From the NCBI GenBank assembly GCA_003216795.1, contig QCIH01000003.1, positions 1 to 64,000 of the forward strand: a stretch of DNA of 64,000 nt, in the 5' to 3' direction. Of this stretch, positions 27,664-37,689 are shown one piece after another. Under the pieces are notes generated by a model. It saw nothing but the letters and a program-made list of their open reading frames with translations, did not search any database and was not told where the DNA came from. The stretch comes from Prochlorococcus sp. AG-402-K16. GTDB lineage: Bacteria > Cyanobacteriota > Cyanobacteriia > PCC-6307 > Cyanobiaceae. How positions within the stretch are numbered: position 1 is the stretch's first letter; every line of letters starts with the position of its first letter. The translations under genes and the position numbers were made by a program.

Positions 27664-29226
27664 TTAAAAAGAGTGATCTCCATAGATATATCCTTCTTTT
27701 TTGTTAAAACTAATACAATAAATATCTTGGAGAGATCCTTCAATCATCTCTATTCTCCATGAAAAATGTTTAGCCTCTTTTATCGTTGATGATTTAAATA
27801 AATCATATGAAAGATCTTCAATGAATAAAACATGTGATTTGTTTTCTCCAGTAAGATCGATTTCTTTCATTTTCCATCTTTCGCAATTATTGAGATGAAG
27901 AAAAAATTTAAATTTTAATCTTATAATTGAATTCAATTTTTTCTCGTTTTGAATAACAGATGATTTAAAGTTTGAAATTAAAATAGCATTTTTATATTCA
28001 TTAACAAACAAACCATCAAACCAATAATTTTTTTTATCTTTTAAAAATGGAGGTATAAAATCCAACGCAATATCAGTAAAAGCGTATTCAGAATGTTTTT
28101 TACATTTGTACATCAAGTTTACATGAATTCTCGAGGGCAACTCTTGGGCAAATGCAGTTAATCCCACATTTTTAAATTTAGGGTAATGCAACCCGCTCTT
28201 GATTTCAAAAAAATTACCCTTTCCACTCCTTGGATCTAAAGTAAAGTTTTTTTGCAATACTTTGTTTGTATTTAAATCAAATAAATTGATATTTATTTTT
28301 TCTGATTCTTGGTTGCTTGTAGGATAAATGCAAGTAGAAAGTTCTAAATCATCTAAAATAGGCAATGCAATTGTTGAACTATCTTTAATATCCTTTGGAA
28401 TAAAATTATCACTGCTGTTGCGAATATCTCGATAAGAATGTGTTATAAAAGGGATCTCATCGTTAACATGATAATTTCCGCAAATAAATCTTGGATATAT
28501 ACTTTCGCAATCACCTAAGATTTTGCAAAAAACTTTTATTTCTGAATTGCTTGATTTAGATTGAATTTCAAGGGCTTTATCTAAAAATTCTCTTAAAAAT
28601 AAAATCTTAGATTCAAAAGGTTTATTTAGTTCTCTAATTTTATTCTCGCTTATAAGTATTGTTTCTTTACTACTAGATTCCCAAACTTGAAGTTTTAAAT
28701 TATTTATTTTTCCCTTAGGACCATTAAATATATGTATAAATGGGTTATACATTTTATTTAGGCTTACAAAAAAATTAGTTTCACAAAATGATGTCTTTTT
28801 TAATTCTTTTATTTTTAAAGTCCTACCTGCAGAATGTACCAAAGAAATGACGTTATTATTTTTTACATATACACCTAATATTGCAGGAAAAGGAAAAATA
28901 ATATTCTTATCAGAAAGAACTGATAATTCTGCTGTGCCGTAATTAAGGATTTGTGCATTAATATTTTTTTCTAGAATTTTTTCTCTTATTGAGATTTTAT
29001 TGCTTTCTTTAGGTGTAAATTTATCCACATAAATTCTTTGCCCTGATTGACTTCTTATTTCCAAAAGCAAAGTTACATCAATTTCTCTTTTCCACTTCCA
29101 GTAATTTTGAAATAAAAATATTAAATCTGTTTTATTTAAATCAAATATTGGAAATAAACATGCAGCTCTAAAAGTTTCCTGCTTTTGAAGAGCTAACTCA
29201 TCCTCAACAAGCCCTCTTGTATTCAT
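27664..29226 (-). CDS. Unknown 520-residue beta-rich protein
   Basis: No signal peptide, membrane segment or catalytic motif was recognised. The protein reads as mixed beta-strand sequence with repeated hydrophobic/Phe-rich stretches, for example SLVHSAGRTL, FPFPAILGVYV, WFDGLFVNEYKNAIL and the C-terminal YIYGDHSF. It may be cytoplasmic. It is the only large gene in the pse region without an assignable family. It stands alone between the ABC exporter and the divergent pseC-like gene. No function is proposed. Confidence 0.75.
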   Translation of the reverse strand: MNTRGLVEDELALQKQETFRAACLFPIFDLNKTDLIFLFQNYWKWKREIDVTLLLEIRSQSGQRIYVDKFTPKESNKISIREKILEKNINAQILNYGTAELSVLSDKNIIFPFPAILGVYVKNNNVISLVHSAGRTLKIKELKKTSFCETNFFVSLNKMYNPFIHIFNGPKGKINNLKLQVWESSSKETILISENKIRELNKPFESKILFLREFLDKALEIQSKSSNSEIKVFCKILGDCESIYPRFICGNYHVNDEIPFITHSYRDIRNSSDNFIPKDIKDSSTIALPILDDLELSTCIYPTSNQESEKININLFDLNTNKVLQKNFTLDPRSGKGNFFEIKSGLHYPKFKNVGLTAFAQELPSRIHVNLMYKCKKHSEYAFTDIALDFIPPFLKDKKNYWFDGLFVNEYKNAILISNFKSSVIQNEKKLNSIIRLKFKFFLHLNNCERWKMKEIDLTGENKSHVLFIEDLSYDLFKSSTIKEAKHFSWRIEMIEGSLQDIYCISFNKKEGYIYGDHSF

Positions 29227-29416
29227 GAAATTGAATAAGTCCTAATTACTTAGATTTAGAAGAATTATAATGTGTTTTAATTTATTTAACTAAATACATA
29301 ACTTCTATTATGTTTTTTAAACAAAAAATCTAAATATATTTTTAATTTTTTGATTATTACATTTAAGAAGAAAAAAAGGTTGAATCGATTAAATTTAAAT
29401 TAGATTCTTAATAAAT

Positions 29417-30649
29417 ATGAATTCTATAAAAATTTTTTTAGAGAAGTTAATAAGAACAAAAGAAAAAAAATATATACCTTATGGAAAACATGCAATAAAT
29501 AAAAGAGATATTATATCAGTAGTGAAAGTACTTAAAAGTAATTTTATAACCCAAGGCCCTAAGGTTGAAAAGTTTGAAAAAGAAATATGTAAAAAATTAG
29601 ATGTTAATTTCTCAGTTGCTACAAATAGTGCTACCAGCGCATTACACATAGCTTGTTTATCTTTAGGCCTTCAAAAAGGAGATATAGTTTGGACAAGCCC
29701 AATAACTTTTGTGGCTTCTGCAAATTGCGCACTATATTGTCAAGCAGAAATAGATTTTGTTGATATTGATATTAAAAATGGATTGATAAGCATATGTGAG
29801 CTGGAAAAAAAGTTAGAACATGCACAAAGTATAGGGAAACTTCCAAAAATATTAATACCAGTTCATTTGGCAGGTACTTCTTGTGATATGCATAAAATAA
29901 AACAACTTTCTGAAATCTATAAATTTAAAGTAATAGAAGATGCAAGTCATTCTATTGGTGGAAAATTTTTTGGATCTTATATCGGAAATTGTAAGTACAG
30001 TGATATTACTGTTTTTAGTTTTCATCCAGTAAAAATTATCACAACGGGAGAAGGAGGAATTGCTACAACTAATAATCTAGAAATTTTTGAAAAAATGGGA
30101 AAGTTAAGAAGTCATGGAATAGAGAAAAATATCAACAAACTAGAAAATAAATCTAATGATAAACCTTGGCTTTATGAACAACAAATACTAGGTTTTAATT
30201 ACCGAATGAACGATATTGAAGCGGCATTAGGATTAAGTCAATTAAAGAGATTGGATAATATAGTAAAAAAAAGAAATGATATAAGAAAGTTTTACTTGAA
30301 GGAATTACATAATCTTCCTGTAAAGGTCCTAGAAGTTGAACCTAATATTTTATCGTCAGTACATTTATTAGTAATAGTTTTAGATAAAGAATATAGGAAA
30401 TATCATTCAGAAATTTTTAATTTTTTAAAAAATAAAAATATAGGAGTTCAATTACATTATATTCCTGTTCATTCTCATCCTTACTACAAAAAACTAGGTT
30501 TTAAGATTGGAGATTTTCCAGTATCAGAGGAATATGCAAATAGTGCGATAACTTTACCTCTTTTCCCTGAATTAAATAAAAGACAAGTAAAGAAAATTAT
30601 AGAAATATTAAAGTTTGAAATTAATAAAATTGGTTCAAATTTTATTTAA
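29417..30649 (+). CDS. pseC: UDP-4-amino-4,6-dideoxy-N-acetyl-beta-L-altrosamine transaminase-like (PseC)
   Basis: The 410-residue DegT/DnrJ/EryC1 aminotransferase has the PseC wording: IPYGKHAINKRDI at the N-terminus, NFITQGPKVEKFE, NSATSALHIACL, WTSPITFVASANCALY, EDASHSIGG and TVFSFHPVKIITTGEGG, in which Lys206 binds PLP. It should aminate the 4-keto product of PseB (36670), giving a free amine at C4. It is separated from pseB by 6 kb and from pseI by 9 kb, so the pathway is scattered. An N-terminal extension of about 18 basic residues precedes the usual start, and no better start is seen. Confidence 0.85.
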   Translation: MNSIKIFLEKLIRTKEKKYIPYGKHAINKRDIISVVKVLKSNFITQGPKVEKFEKEICKKLDVNFSVATNSATSALHIACLSLGLQKGDIVWTSPITFVASANCALYCQAEIDFVDIDIKNGLISICELEKKLEHAQSIGKLPKILIPVHLAGTSCDMHKIKQLSEIYKFKVIEDASHSIGGKFFGSYIGNCKYSDITVFSFHPVKIITTGEGGIATTNNLEIFEKMGKLRSHGIEKNINKLENKSNDKPWLYEQQILGFNYRMNDIEAALGLSQLKRLDNIVKKRNDIRKFYLKELHNLPVKVLEVEPNILSSVHLLVIVLDKEYRKYHSEIFNFLKNKNIGVQLHYIPVHSHPYYKKLGFKIGDFPVSEEYANSAITLPLFPELNKRQVKKIIEILKFEINKIGSNFI

Positions 30650-30746
30650 TTTTTTTGCATGATTAAATATTGTGGTCAATTTGTAAAGAATGTATGATAT
30701 TTAAAAGGAATTCCTATAAATTTCCATAATTAACAAAATTTATTTT

Positions 30747-31733
30747 ATGACAATTAAGGTAATCGCAGAACTATGTCAGAATCATAATGGTGATAAAGAT
30801 ATTTTAATTAATATGATTCATGAAGCATCCAATGCTGGTGCTACTCATGTAAAAATTCAACATATTAAACCAGAGTATTTAAATTTCCGTCCTAGGCATG
30901 AGAATGGCATATTTATAAGAGAAAAACAAAAATCCTTTAAAAGGCCATTTAAAGAGGAATACAATAGGTTATCAAAACTTTCATTGAATGATGATTTGAT
31001 AAGCCTATTTATAGAAACTTGTATTAGTAAAAAAGTAATACCATTAACGACATGTTTCATAAGAGCTGATATAGAAAATATTATTAATCAAGGTTTTAAA
31101 GAGATAAAAGTTGCAAGTTATGATTGTTCTTCATACCAAATGCTAAGGGAGTTATCGCCAAGATTTGATCATATTTATGTCTCTACAGGAGCAACTTATG
31201 ATAGAGAAGTAATTTATGCTTCTTCTATTTTAAAAAAATATGCAAAAAATTTTAGTTTAATGCAATGTACGACAATATATCCAACACTGATAAGTCAAAT
31301 AAATCTCGATAGATTAAAGTTTTTGAATAATTTAACGGAAAATTTTGGATTCTCCGATCATTCTTCATCTGAGAAGGAACCTTTAATAGCCTCTAAACTT
31401 GCTTTATTTCATGGAGCAAAAATTATTGAAAGACATTTTACGATTTTAAAAAGCAATCAAACCAAAGATGGGCCAGTATCTATAAATCCTTCTGAATTAA
31501 ATGAGCTTGTTCTATTTTCTAAATTAAATAAAGAAGATCAATTAAATGATCTCAAAAAGATTAATATTAATCCTTATGAATTTGTTACAAATACATATAT
31601 AGATAAGGGTCTTAGCGAGGTTGAATTATTAAATAGAGATTATTATAAAGGTAGATTCGTTTCTCCTATAATTCGTGAAGATATTTATCCTAAAGAGTAT
31701 GTAACTAATTGTGAGGAAACGCCCTTAAATTAA
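30747..31733 (+). CDS. Second NeuB-family synthase-like protein
   Basis: The 328-residue product has IAELCQNHNGD, AGATHVKIQH, VIPLTTCF, IKVASYDCSSYQML, YVSTGAT, LMQCTTIYPT, GFSDHSSS and IIERHF. This is the NeuB TIM-barrel set but with changed residues relative to the PseI-like paralogue at 19542. The C-terminal part after residue 280 is short and does not show a clear SAF domain. It is the first of four tightly packed plus-strand genes. It may use a different sugar substrate, or have drifted to another PEP-condensing step. Confidence 0.75.
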   Translation: MTIKVIAELCQNHNGDKDILINMIHEASNAGATHVKIQHIKPEYLNFRPRHENGIFIREKQKSFKRPFKEEYNRLSKLSLNDDLISLFIETCISKKVIPLTTCFIRADIENIINQGFKEIKVASYDCSSYQMLRELSPRFDHIYVSTGATYDREVIYASSILKKYAKNFSLMQCTTIYPTLISQINLDRLKFLNNLTENFGFSDHSSSEKEPLIASKLALFHGAKIIERHFTILKSNQTKDGPVSINPSELNELVLFSKLNKEDQLNDLKKININPYEFVTNTYIDKGLSEVELLNRDYYKGRFVSPIIREDIYPKEYVTNCEETPLN

Positions 31734-33434
31734 ATGGATTATATAGAAATAACTGAAACTTGTCTTTTAAAAGATGCTCTAAATTTAATGTCCAAAAATA
31801 ATAAAATTTTTGGGATGGCTGTAGTTGTGGATGATCAAAAAAAATTTAAAGGTGTTTTGACTTTAGGTGATCTTACAAAGGCTATAAGCAATAATGTATC
31901 AATAGAAAATTTAGTTAAAGATTCCTATAACAAAAATTCAATTTTTTATGAGGATCCAATATCAGATAAAGAAATAATTGATGATTTATTGTCAAAAATA
32001 AACCAAAAATTCATAAAAAGGATACCAAGATATGTACCAATTATTGTTAAAGATAAAGTTGATAGATTATTTAATACCTATGAGTATCTTTTAAATAACC
32101 ATGAAACAAAAGGAACAGTTTGTATTTTAGGTTTGGGATTTGTTGGGCTAACTCTAGCTTTATCTCTTTCAAAAAAATCAAAATTAGTCATTGGATATGA
32201 TATTGATAAAAATCTTGTACAATCCCTCGCACAGGGTAAGAGTCATGTTAATGAGCCTCGAATTAATTCATTATTAAAAGAAAATCTAGAGAATAAAAAA
32301 CTTGTTATAACTAATGATATTTCTAAAGAAGTTGATATAAATCAATTTATTATTTGTGTAGGAACTCCAATTAAGAAAGATAATATGCCTAATAATAAAC
32401 CATTGGAAAGTTGCTTGAATTTTTTAGGCAACAAGTTAAAAAAAGGTAATTTAGTAATTGTTAGGTCTACAGTTAGTATTGGTACAACAAGAAATATTAT
32501 CATTCCACAATTAGAAAAAATATCAAAATTAAAAGCAGGAAAGGATTTCTTTATATCCTTTAGTCCTGAAAGAACTGTTCAAGGAGATGCCTTATTCGAG
32601 CTTGAGAATCTTCCTCAATTGGTTTCAGGTTACACTGATAAATGTCTTTTAGAATCTTTGAAATTTTGGAGAAAAGTCAATAATTCTGTAATTAAGTTGG
32701 ATTCTCTTGAAGCTGCTGAAATAGCGAAATTGGCAAATAATACTTATAGGGATCTTACATTTGCTTTTGCAAATGGTCTTTCTCAAATTTGTGATAGTTA
32801 TCAGATTGATGCAAGATCTCTTATTAGTTTAATAAATGAGGGTTATGAAAGAAGTAATATACCTCAACCAAGTCCTGGAGTAGGCGGCTATTGTTTAAGT
32901 AAAGATCCTTATATTTTATCTTCTTCAAAATCATGTCCTAATTATTTTCGGGATTTAATAGATAAAAGTAGAAAAACCAATGATTTACAAATTAAATTTT
33001 TAATTCAAAGCTTGAATTATTTTGTTAAAAATAAAAATTTAGATATTTCAAAATTAAATATATTAATTATTGGAATTGCATTTAAGGGAAAACCAATAAC
33101 AAATGATATAAGATTTTCCCCCTCTATTGATCTTCTTAATGAGTTAAAAATTCATAATAGTAATATTTATGGATTCGATTCGGCTTTAGAGCAAGATATT
33201 AAAATTGATGGTTTAAACATTATTCATAATTCAGTGGAGTTTTACGAAAGAATAAAAGTATCAAATGCAATCTTTATAATGAACAATAATGAAAATAATA
33301 TTCCTGAAGAATTTTTTGAAAACATTTCACCAGGTTCTTTTATAAGTGATCCATGGCATATGTTTAGAGAATCTGATATAGCTACTTTAAAAAAAGTTAC
33401 TTATTCTACTTTAGGCAGAATAATTAATTTGTAA
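31734..33434 (+). CDS. CBS-domain pair fused to a UDP-GlcNAc/ManNAc-type nucleotide-sugar dehydrogenase
   Basis: The 566-residue product has two parts. Residues 1-120 resemble a CBS pair (TCLLKDALNLM, GVLTLGDLTKAI). From about 127 a nucleotide-sugar 6-dehydrogenase follows: VCILGLGFVGLTLALSL (NAD fold), FIICVGTPI, RSTVSIGTT, FSPERTVQGDA, EIAKLANNTYRDLTFAFANG, SPGVGGYCLSKDPYIL with the catalytic Cys, and GIAFKGKPITNDIR. The last motifs fit the WecC/TviB side of the family. It starts directly after the NeuB-like stop. CBS domains usually sense adenosine nucleotides. This fusion is unusual, since CBS in sialic-type clusters normally precedes a nucleotidyltransferase. Confidence 0.82.
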   Translation: MDYIEITETCLLKDALNLMSKNNKIFGMAVVVDDQKKFKGVLTLGDLTKAISNNVSIENLVKDSYNKNSIFYEDPISDKEIIDDLLSKINQKFIKRIPRYVPIIVKDKVDRLFNTYEYLLNNHETKGTVCILGLGFVGLTLALSLSKKSKLVIGYDIDKNLVQSLAQGKSHVNEPRINSLLKENLENKKLVITNDISKEVDINQFIICVGTPIKKDNMPNNKPLESCLNFLGNKLKKGNLVIVRSTVSIGTTRNIIIPQLEKISKLKAGKDFFISFSPERTVQGDALFELENLPQLVSGYTDKCLLESLKFWRKVNNSVIKLDSLEAAEIAKLANNTYRDLTFAFANGLSQICDSYQIDARSLISLINEGYERSNIPQPSPGVGGYCLSKDPYILSSSKSCPNYFRDLIDKSRKTNDLQIKFLIQSLNYFVKNKNLDISKLNILIIGIAFKGKPITNDIRFSPSIDLLNELKIHNSNIYGFDSALEQDIKIDGLNIIHNSVEFYERIKVSNAIFIMNNNENNIPEEFFENISPGSFISDPWHMFRESDIATLKKVTYSTLGRIINL

Positions 33435-34469
33435 ATGAATGATTTAAAAAATATCGCTTTTTTTGTCTGTCCTAATGGTTTAGGTCATCTAAGAAGATCA
33501 ATAGCAATTATTAAAAATATTATTAAAATTAAAAATGTAAAAGTTAAGTTATTTGTATCTAAATCAAAAAAAAATTCATGTTTAATTGATTTTTTTAAAA
33601 GATTACCAAGAACAGAGATTTGTTTTTTTTATTTACCCCATCCGGCTTACGATAAAAATGAATATGAATATTCAGAAGTCATAAAAAATCTAAAACCTCT
33701 ATTAAAAGATATAGATGTTCTTATAAGCGATAATTTGATTTATCCACTTTCAGCATTGGATATTCAAAATAAATTTTGCATAGCACAATTTTTTTGGCAT
33801 GATTTATTGATATTAGATAAACTGTCGAAAAATAATAGAGAAATTGTTGATTTTGAAATTGCATCTCTAGAAAGAAACAAATTTGTAATATATGGATCAA
33901 ATCTATTTTCTATGCCAGCTGTATCAAATCATAAATTATTTAAGCCTGTAGAACTTTTCGAAAATCCCTTGTTTAGAAAACCATTAAAAGTAAAAAAAAG
34001 AAAAGGAGTTTTAATAACTGATGGGACAACAAAATTTAGTAGAGATTATTTAAATAAAATTACTCCTGACATAATTGAAATTTCTTTGAATTATGGTTTA
34101 GATGTTTTTATTTCACCAAGACTTTCAAATAAAAATAACTTTCATAAAGTTCATAAATTTGACTATACATCAAAAGATTTTTCTAAAATTCTAGTCGGTA
34201 TATGTAGACCAGGACTTGGAATTATATCAGATTTATTGTACTCAGGAGCAATACCTATTCCTTGTTTTTCAGAGGTAAATGCTGAAATGGAATTCAATAA
34301 AGAACAAATAAATAAATTGTTTGGTTTTGAATCAAGTAAAAATATAAATTTTCACTTGGAGACTGCTATTAAAAATTTTGCAAATTTACAAATTGTATCT
34401 AGAAATATTAAATTTATTGGTGGATATCAAATTAAAGATGATTTAATGAAAAGAATCAATGTAAAATAA
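33435..34469 (+). CDS. GT-B-type glycosyltransferase or PseG-like hydrolase
   Basis: The 344-residue product starts FFVCPNGLGHLRRSIAI, like the MurG/PseG glycine-rich loop with G-H-x-x-R. The C-terminal half has ILVGICRPGLGIISDLLYSG and EVNAEMEFNKEQIN, resembling the nucleotide-diphosphate site of GT-B enzymes. It begins right after the dehydrogenase stop, so it belongs to the second nonulosonate-like operon. It may be the hydrolase partner of the second NeuB-like enzyme, or a transferase. The two cannot be separated from sequence alone. Confidence 0.55.
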   Translation: MNDLKNIAFFVCPNGLGHLRRSIAIIKNIIKIKNVKVKLFVSKSKKNSCLIDFFKRLPRTEICFFYLPHPAYDKNEYEYSEVIKNLKPLLKDIDVLISDNLIYPLSALDIQNKFCIAQFFWHDLLILDKLSKNNREIVDFEIASLERNKFVIYGSNLFSMPAVSNHKLFKPVELFENPLFRKPLKVKKRKGVLITDGTTKFSRDYLNKITPDIIEISLNYGLDVFISPRLSNKNNFHKVHKFDYTSKDFSKILVGICRPGLGIISDLLYSGAIPIPCFSEVNAEMEFNKEQINKLFGFESSKNINFHLETAIKNFANLQIVSRNIKFIGGYQIKDDLMKRINVK

Positions 34470-34474
34470 AGATT

Positions 34475-35179
34475 ATGGATGTTGGTGATTCAATTAATGC
34501 AAAGAATGCAAAATGGACTTTTGATGGAGATGTTGTTGATAGTTTCGAAGCTCATGTAAGTAAATCTGTTCCATTATATAACCAAGGACATGAGTTAATT
34601 TTAGAGATATCTGATTATTTTATTAAAAATGACTCTATTTCTTATGAGCTAGGCACATCTACAGGCATTTTATCTTATAAACTCTCAGAGAGATTTGGAA
34701 GTGATTTTGGTGAATTTATTGGCTTGGATGTAGTTGATAATATGATTAAATATGCAAAAAAAAATTATAAAAATAAGAACCTAAATTTTGAAGTAGCTGA
34801 TGTAATTGAATATGATTATAAAAATGCAGATTTTTTTATAAGTTATTATTTATTGCAATTTATTAGGCCAAGTCAAAGACAATTATTAGTTAATAAAATA
34901 TATGAGAATTTAAATTGGGGAGGTGCTTTTATTTGTTTTGAAAAAGTTAGAGCACCTGATGCAAGATTCCAAGATATATCTACAGGTTTATATAATGAAT
35001 TTAAAATAAAAAAAGGATATTCTTTTGATGCAATTTTGTCAAAAACAAGAAGTTTAAAAGGTGTTTTAGAACCATTCTCTACAAGCGGAAATATTGAGAT
35101 GTTTCAAAGGGCAGGATTCAAAGATATTTTATCAATTTTTAAATACATTACTTTTGAAGGCTTTTTGTGTATTAAATGA
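34475..35179 (+). CDS. CmoA-like SAM-dependent methyltransferase
   Basis: The 234-residue product has YELGTSTGILSYKLSE (motif I), FIGLDVVDNMIKYAKKN (post I), DFFISYYLLQFIRPSQRQ and KIYENLNWGGAFICFEK. The L-Q-F-x-x-P-x-x-R-x-x-L-L segment is strongly like CmoA. The real substrate in this context is probably a sugar or carboxylated intermediate rather than tRNA, but that is inference. It is the last gene of the four-gene operon that starts at 30747. Confidence 0.7.
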   Translation: MDVGDSINAKNAKWTFDGDVVDSFEAHVSKSVPLYNQGHELILEISDYFIKNDSISYELGTSTGILSYKLSERFGSDFGEFIGLDVVDNMIKYAKKNYKNKNLNFEVADVIEYDYKNADFFISYYLLQFIRPSQRQLLVNKIYENLNWGGAFICFEKVRAPDARFQDISTGLYNEFKIKKGYSFDAILSKTRSLKGVLEPFSTSGNIEMFQRAGFKDILSIFKYITFEGFLCIK

Positions 35180-35211
35180 TACTTGAAGAAGGATTAAATA
35201 TTTTTTCTTTT

Positions 35212-36387
35212 TTAGGTAGATTTTTTTTGATTTATTTCTTTAATTAATGATCCATAACTATAAATAATAAAAATAATTGGGAAAATAACAGAAGCTGTTT
35301 CAAATATCCAATAAATTAACATTTGTATAGTTAAGCATGATAGGAAAAAAGCATTTTTAGTTTTAAAAATATATTTAGTAGAAAAAATAAATATTCTTAT
35401 AAAAATTAAGTGATATATAATTGAAGACAATAATCCATATCTAATTCCAAAGTAAATATAATTACTATGAATTGAACCTAGTCCATAAGTTGATATTACA
35501 TTATCGTTTACTCCTGCAATATTATTCAACAAAAATTCTATACCTAAGGACCATAATACAAACCTGCCATTTGTATAATCATCGTTTTTTAGCATAAGAA
35601 ATGAATTTCCTATTAACTTTTGAAATAAATTATCAAATAAACCAAATGCGAAAAATATCAAAATAATAATAAAAGCAATTAAAATATTTTTATTAATTTT
35701 AAGATTTTTTAATTTTAGGTAAAATTCTTTAAATTCAGAATCACTCCTCTTTTTGATCAAAAAAGTTATTGAATAAAAGATCAAAGTAACTAATAAAAGA
35801 ATGACAATTATTCTGCTATTACTAATAATCGAAAAAGTAAACATATTTAATAAGAAAAAGTATGTATAAAATTTAAACTTTTTAAAAATATTGTATTCTG
35901 GTGAAAAAAATGTAATTAGAACGCTTATAAACATAAAATAACAGAATCTTCCTGATTGATTAGGATTTATAAATAGCCCTCCAAATCTATATGATGTAAA
36001 CCCATACTTTATTATTCCTATAAAATTAATTGCTAATGCAAATATTGAAATAGGAAATAGTAAATTAGATATACTTAATGTTGAATAATTTTTTCCTAGT
36101 GAATATGTGAGAATAAAAAATACTGAAAATGCAAGGGTATTTATAAGTCTTATCGTCCCAAAATCATAAGTATTAAAAAATGTTAATAAGGGCAATAAAA
36201 ATAATGATCCATTAATTAACTGATCATTTAAAAAAATAGAAAATTTATATGATTTTTGAAATAAACATAAAATCAATGCAAATAGTATAAAAATTTCAAA
36301 AATATTAGCAGATTCAAAAATACCAAATTGAATAATATTCGCTATTATTAATCCTATAGTTAATAAATCATTTTTTGAATAATTCAT
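35212..36387 (-). CDS. O-antigen polymerase/ligase-type polytopic membrane protein (Wzy/WaaL candidate)
   Basis: The 391-residue product is almost wholly hydrophobic with about 10-12 membrane segments. There is a larger polar loop near residues 255-310 (GNSFLMLKNDDYTNGRFVLW), where Wzy/WaaL proteins have their periplasmic loop; N-G-R-x-x-L-W is common there. Together with Wza and Wzc at 40-44 kb it completes a Wzy-dependent pathway. Polymerase and ligase cannot be told apart by eye. Spacer 36388-36669 (282 bases, AT-rich) separates it from the divergent pseB. Confidence 0.65.
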   Translation of the reverse strand: MNYSKNDLLTIGLIIANIIQFGIFESANIFEIFILFALILCLFQKSYKFSIFLNDQLINGSLFLLPLLTFFNTYDFGTIRLINTLAFSVFFILTYSLGKNYSTLSISNLLFPISIFALAINFIGIIKYGFTSYRFGGLFINPNQSGRFCYFMFISVLITFFSPEYNIFKKFKFYTYFFLLNMFTFSIISNSRIIVILLLVTLIFYSITFLIKKRSDSEFKEFYLKLKNLKINKNILIAFIIILIFFAFGLFDNLFQKLIGNSFLMLKNDDYTNGRFVLWSLGIEFLLNNIAGVNDNVISTYGLGSIHSNYIYFGIRYGLLSSIIYHLIFIRIFIFSTKYIFKTKNAFFLSCLTIQMLIYWIFETASVIFPIIFIIYSYGSLIKEINQKKST

Positions 36388-36669
36388 AATATTTATAATT
36401 CAAGGATTTCTAAAATAGATAATTTTGATCATTTGGAATTAAGAATCAAAAAATTATATGTTCTAAATTTTTTAAGGATAGATTAGAACAAATCATTATG
36501 AATTACTGATGTTGATATCTATAATGAAATTTTAAAATAATTAATTTTGAGAATCTATATATTCATAATATATAGTTTTATTATTGTGTTAAAGCTTTAT
36601 TAAAAGACATAATTTATAATAATTTATAGAATTAAAACATATTCTTGAAAGTGATCTAAGATTTAAAAT

Positions 36670-37689
36670 ATGAACTCAGATAAATATGAATCAATCTTAA
36701 TAACAGGTGCAACTGGAAGTTTTGGTAAGAATTTTGTTAATTTTATATTGCACCACGCTAAGGAGTTTAAAAGAGTTGTTGTATTCAGCAGGGATGAGTT
36801 AAAACAATGGCAAATGCAATCAAAATTTTCCACATCAAAATATCCACAAATAAGATATTTTCTAGGAGATATTAGAGACAAATCCAGGGTTTACAGAGCT
36901 TTGGAGGGAATTGATGTTGTTGTACATGCTGCAGCACTTAAACAAGTACCAGCTTCAGAATATAATCCTCATGAATTTATTAAGACTAATATAATAGGAT
37001 CTCAAAATTTAATTGAAGCCTCTTTAGACAAGAATGTAAAAAAATTAGTCGCATTAAGTACAGATAAAGCTTCTTCGCCTATTAATTTGTATGGCGCAAC
37101 AAAACTGTGTTCAGATAAATTATTTATTGCTGCTAATAATATAAGCGGTAAAAATAAAATCAAATTTTCAGTTGTTAGGTATGGCAATGTAATAGGCTCT
37201 AGAGGATCAGTTATACCATTCTTTTTGAAAACAGCAAATAGTGGAGAATTACCTATTACACATAAAAAAATGACTCGATTTAATATTACTTTAGATGAGG
37301 GTATAAAAATGGTTTATGAATCAATTTATAATTCTTTTGGAGGGGAAATTTTTGTGCCAAAAATTCCAAGTTATAAGATTCTTGATGTAGCAATGGCAAT
37401 TGCCCCAAATGCGTTACATAAAATAGTTGGAATCCGTTCGGGAGAGAAAATTCATGAAGAGATGATTAATTCATATGATTCAAGTTTTACATATGATTTG
37501 GGAAATAAATATGTAATTATGCCTAAAATTGATAGTGTTCTACAAAGATATAAAGAGAGTGATATTAAATTTAAAAACGTAAAAGAGAATTTTTGTTATA
37601 ACTCTGGTTCTAATGAAAAATTCTTGAGCGTTGAAGAAATTAGAAAATTAATAAAAACACATGTAGATCCAAAATTTGTTCCTTTTTAG
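36670..37689 (+). CDS. pseB: UDP-N-acetylglucosamine 4,6-dehydratase (inverting), PseB-like
   Basis: The 339-residue extended SDR enzyme has ILITGATGSFGKNFVNFIL (NAD fold), VVVFSRDELKQWQM, RYFLGDIRDKSRVYRAL, VVHAAALKQVPASEYNP and ALSTDKASSPINLYGATK with the Y-x-x-x-K pair. A-A-L-K-Q-V-P and S-T-D-K-A are hallmarks of the PseB/FlaA1 group. It makes UDP-2-acetamido-2,6-dideoxy-beta-L-arabino-hexos-4-ulose, the substrate of PseC. It stands alone with its own upstream spacer. Confidence 0.9.
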   Translation: MNSDKYESILITGATGSFGKNFVNFILHHAKEFKRVVVFSRDELKQWQMQSKFSTSKYPQIRYFLGDIRDKSRVYRALEGIDVVVHAAALKQVPASEYNPHEFIKTNIIGSQNLIEASLDKNVKKLVALSTDKASSPINLYGATKLCSDKLFIAANNISGKNKIKFSVVRYGNVIGSRGSVIPFFLKTANSGELPITHKKMTRFNITLDEGIKMVYESIYNSFGGEIFVPKIPSYKILDVAMAIAPNALHKIVGIRSGEKIHEEMINSYDSSFTYDLGNKYVIMPKIDSVLQRYKESDIKFKNVKENFCYNSGSNEKFLSVEEIRKLIKTHVDPKFVPF

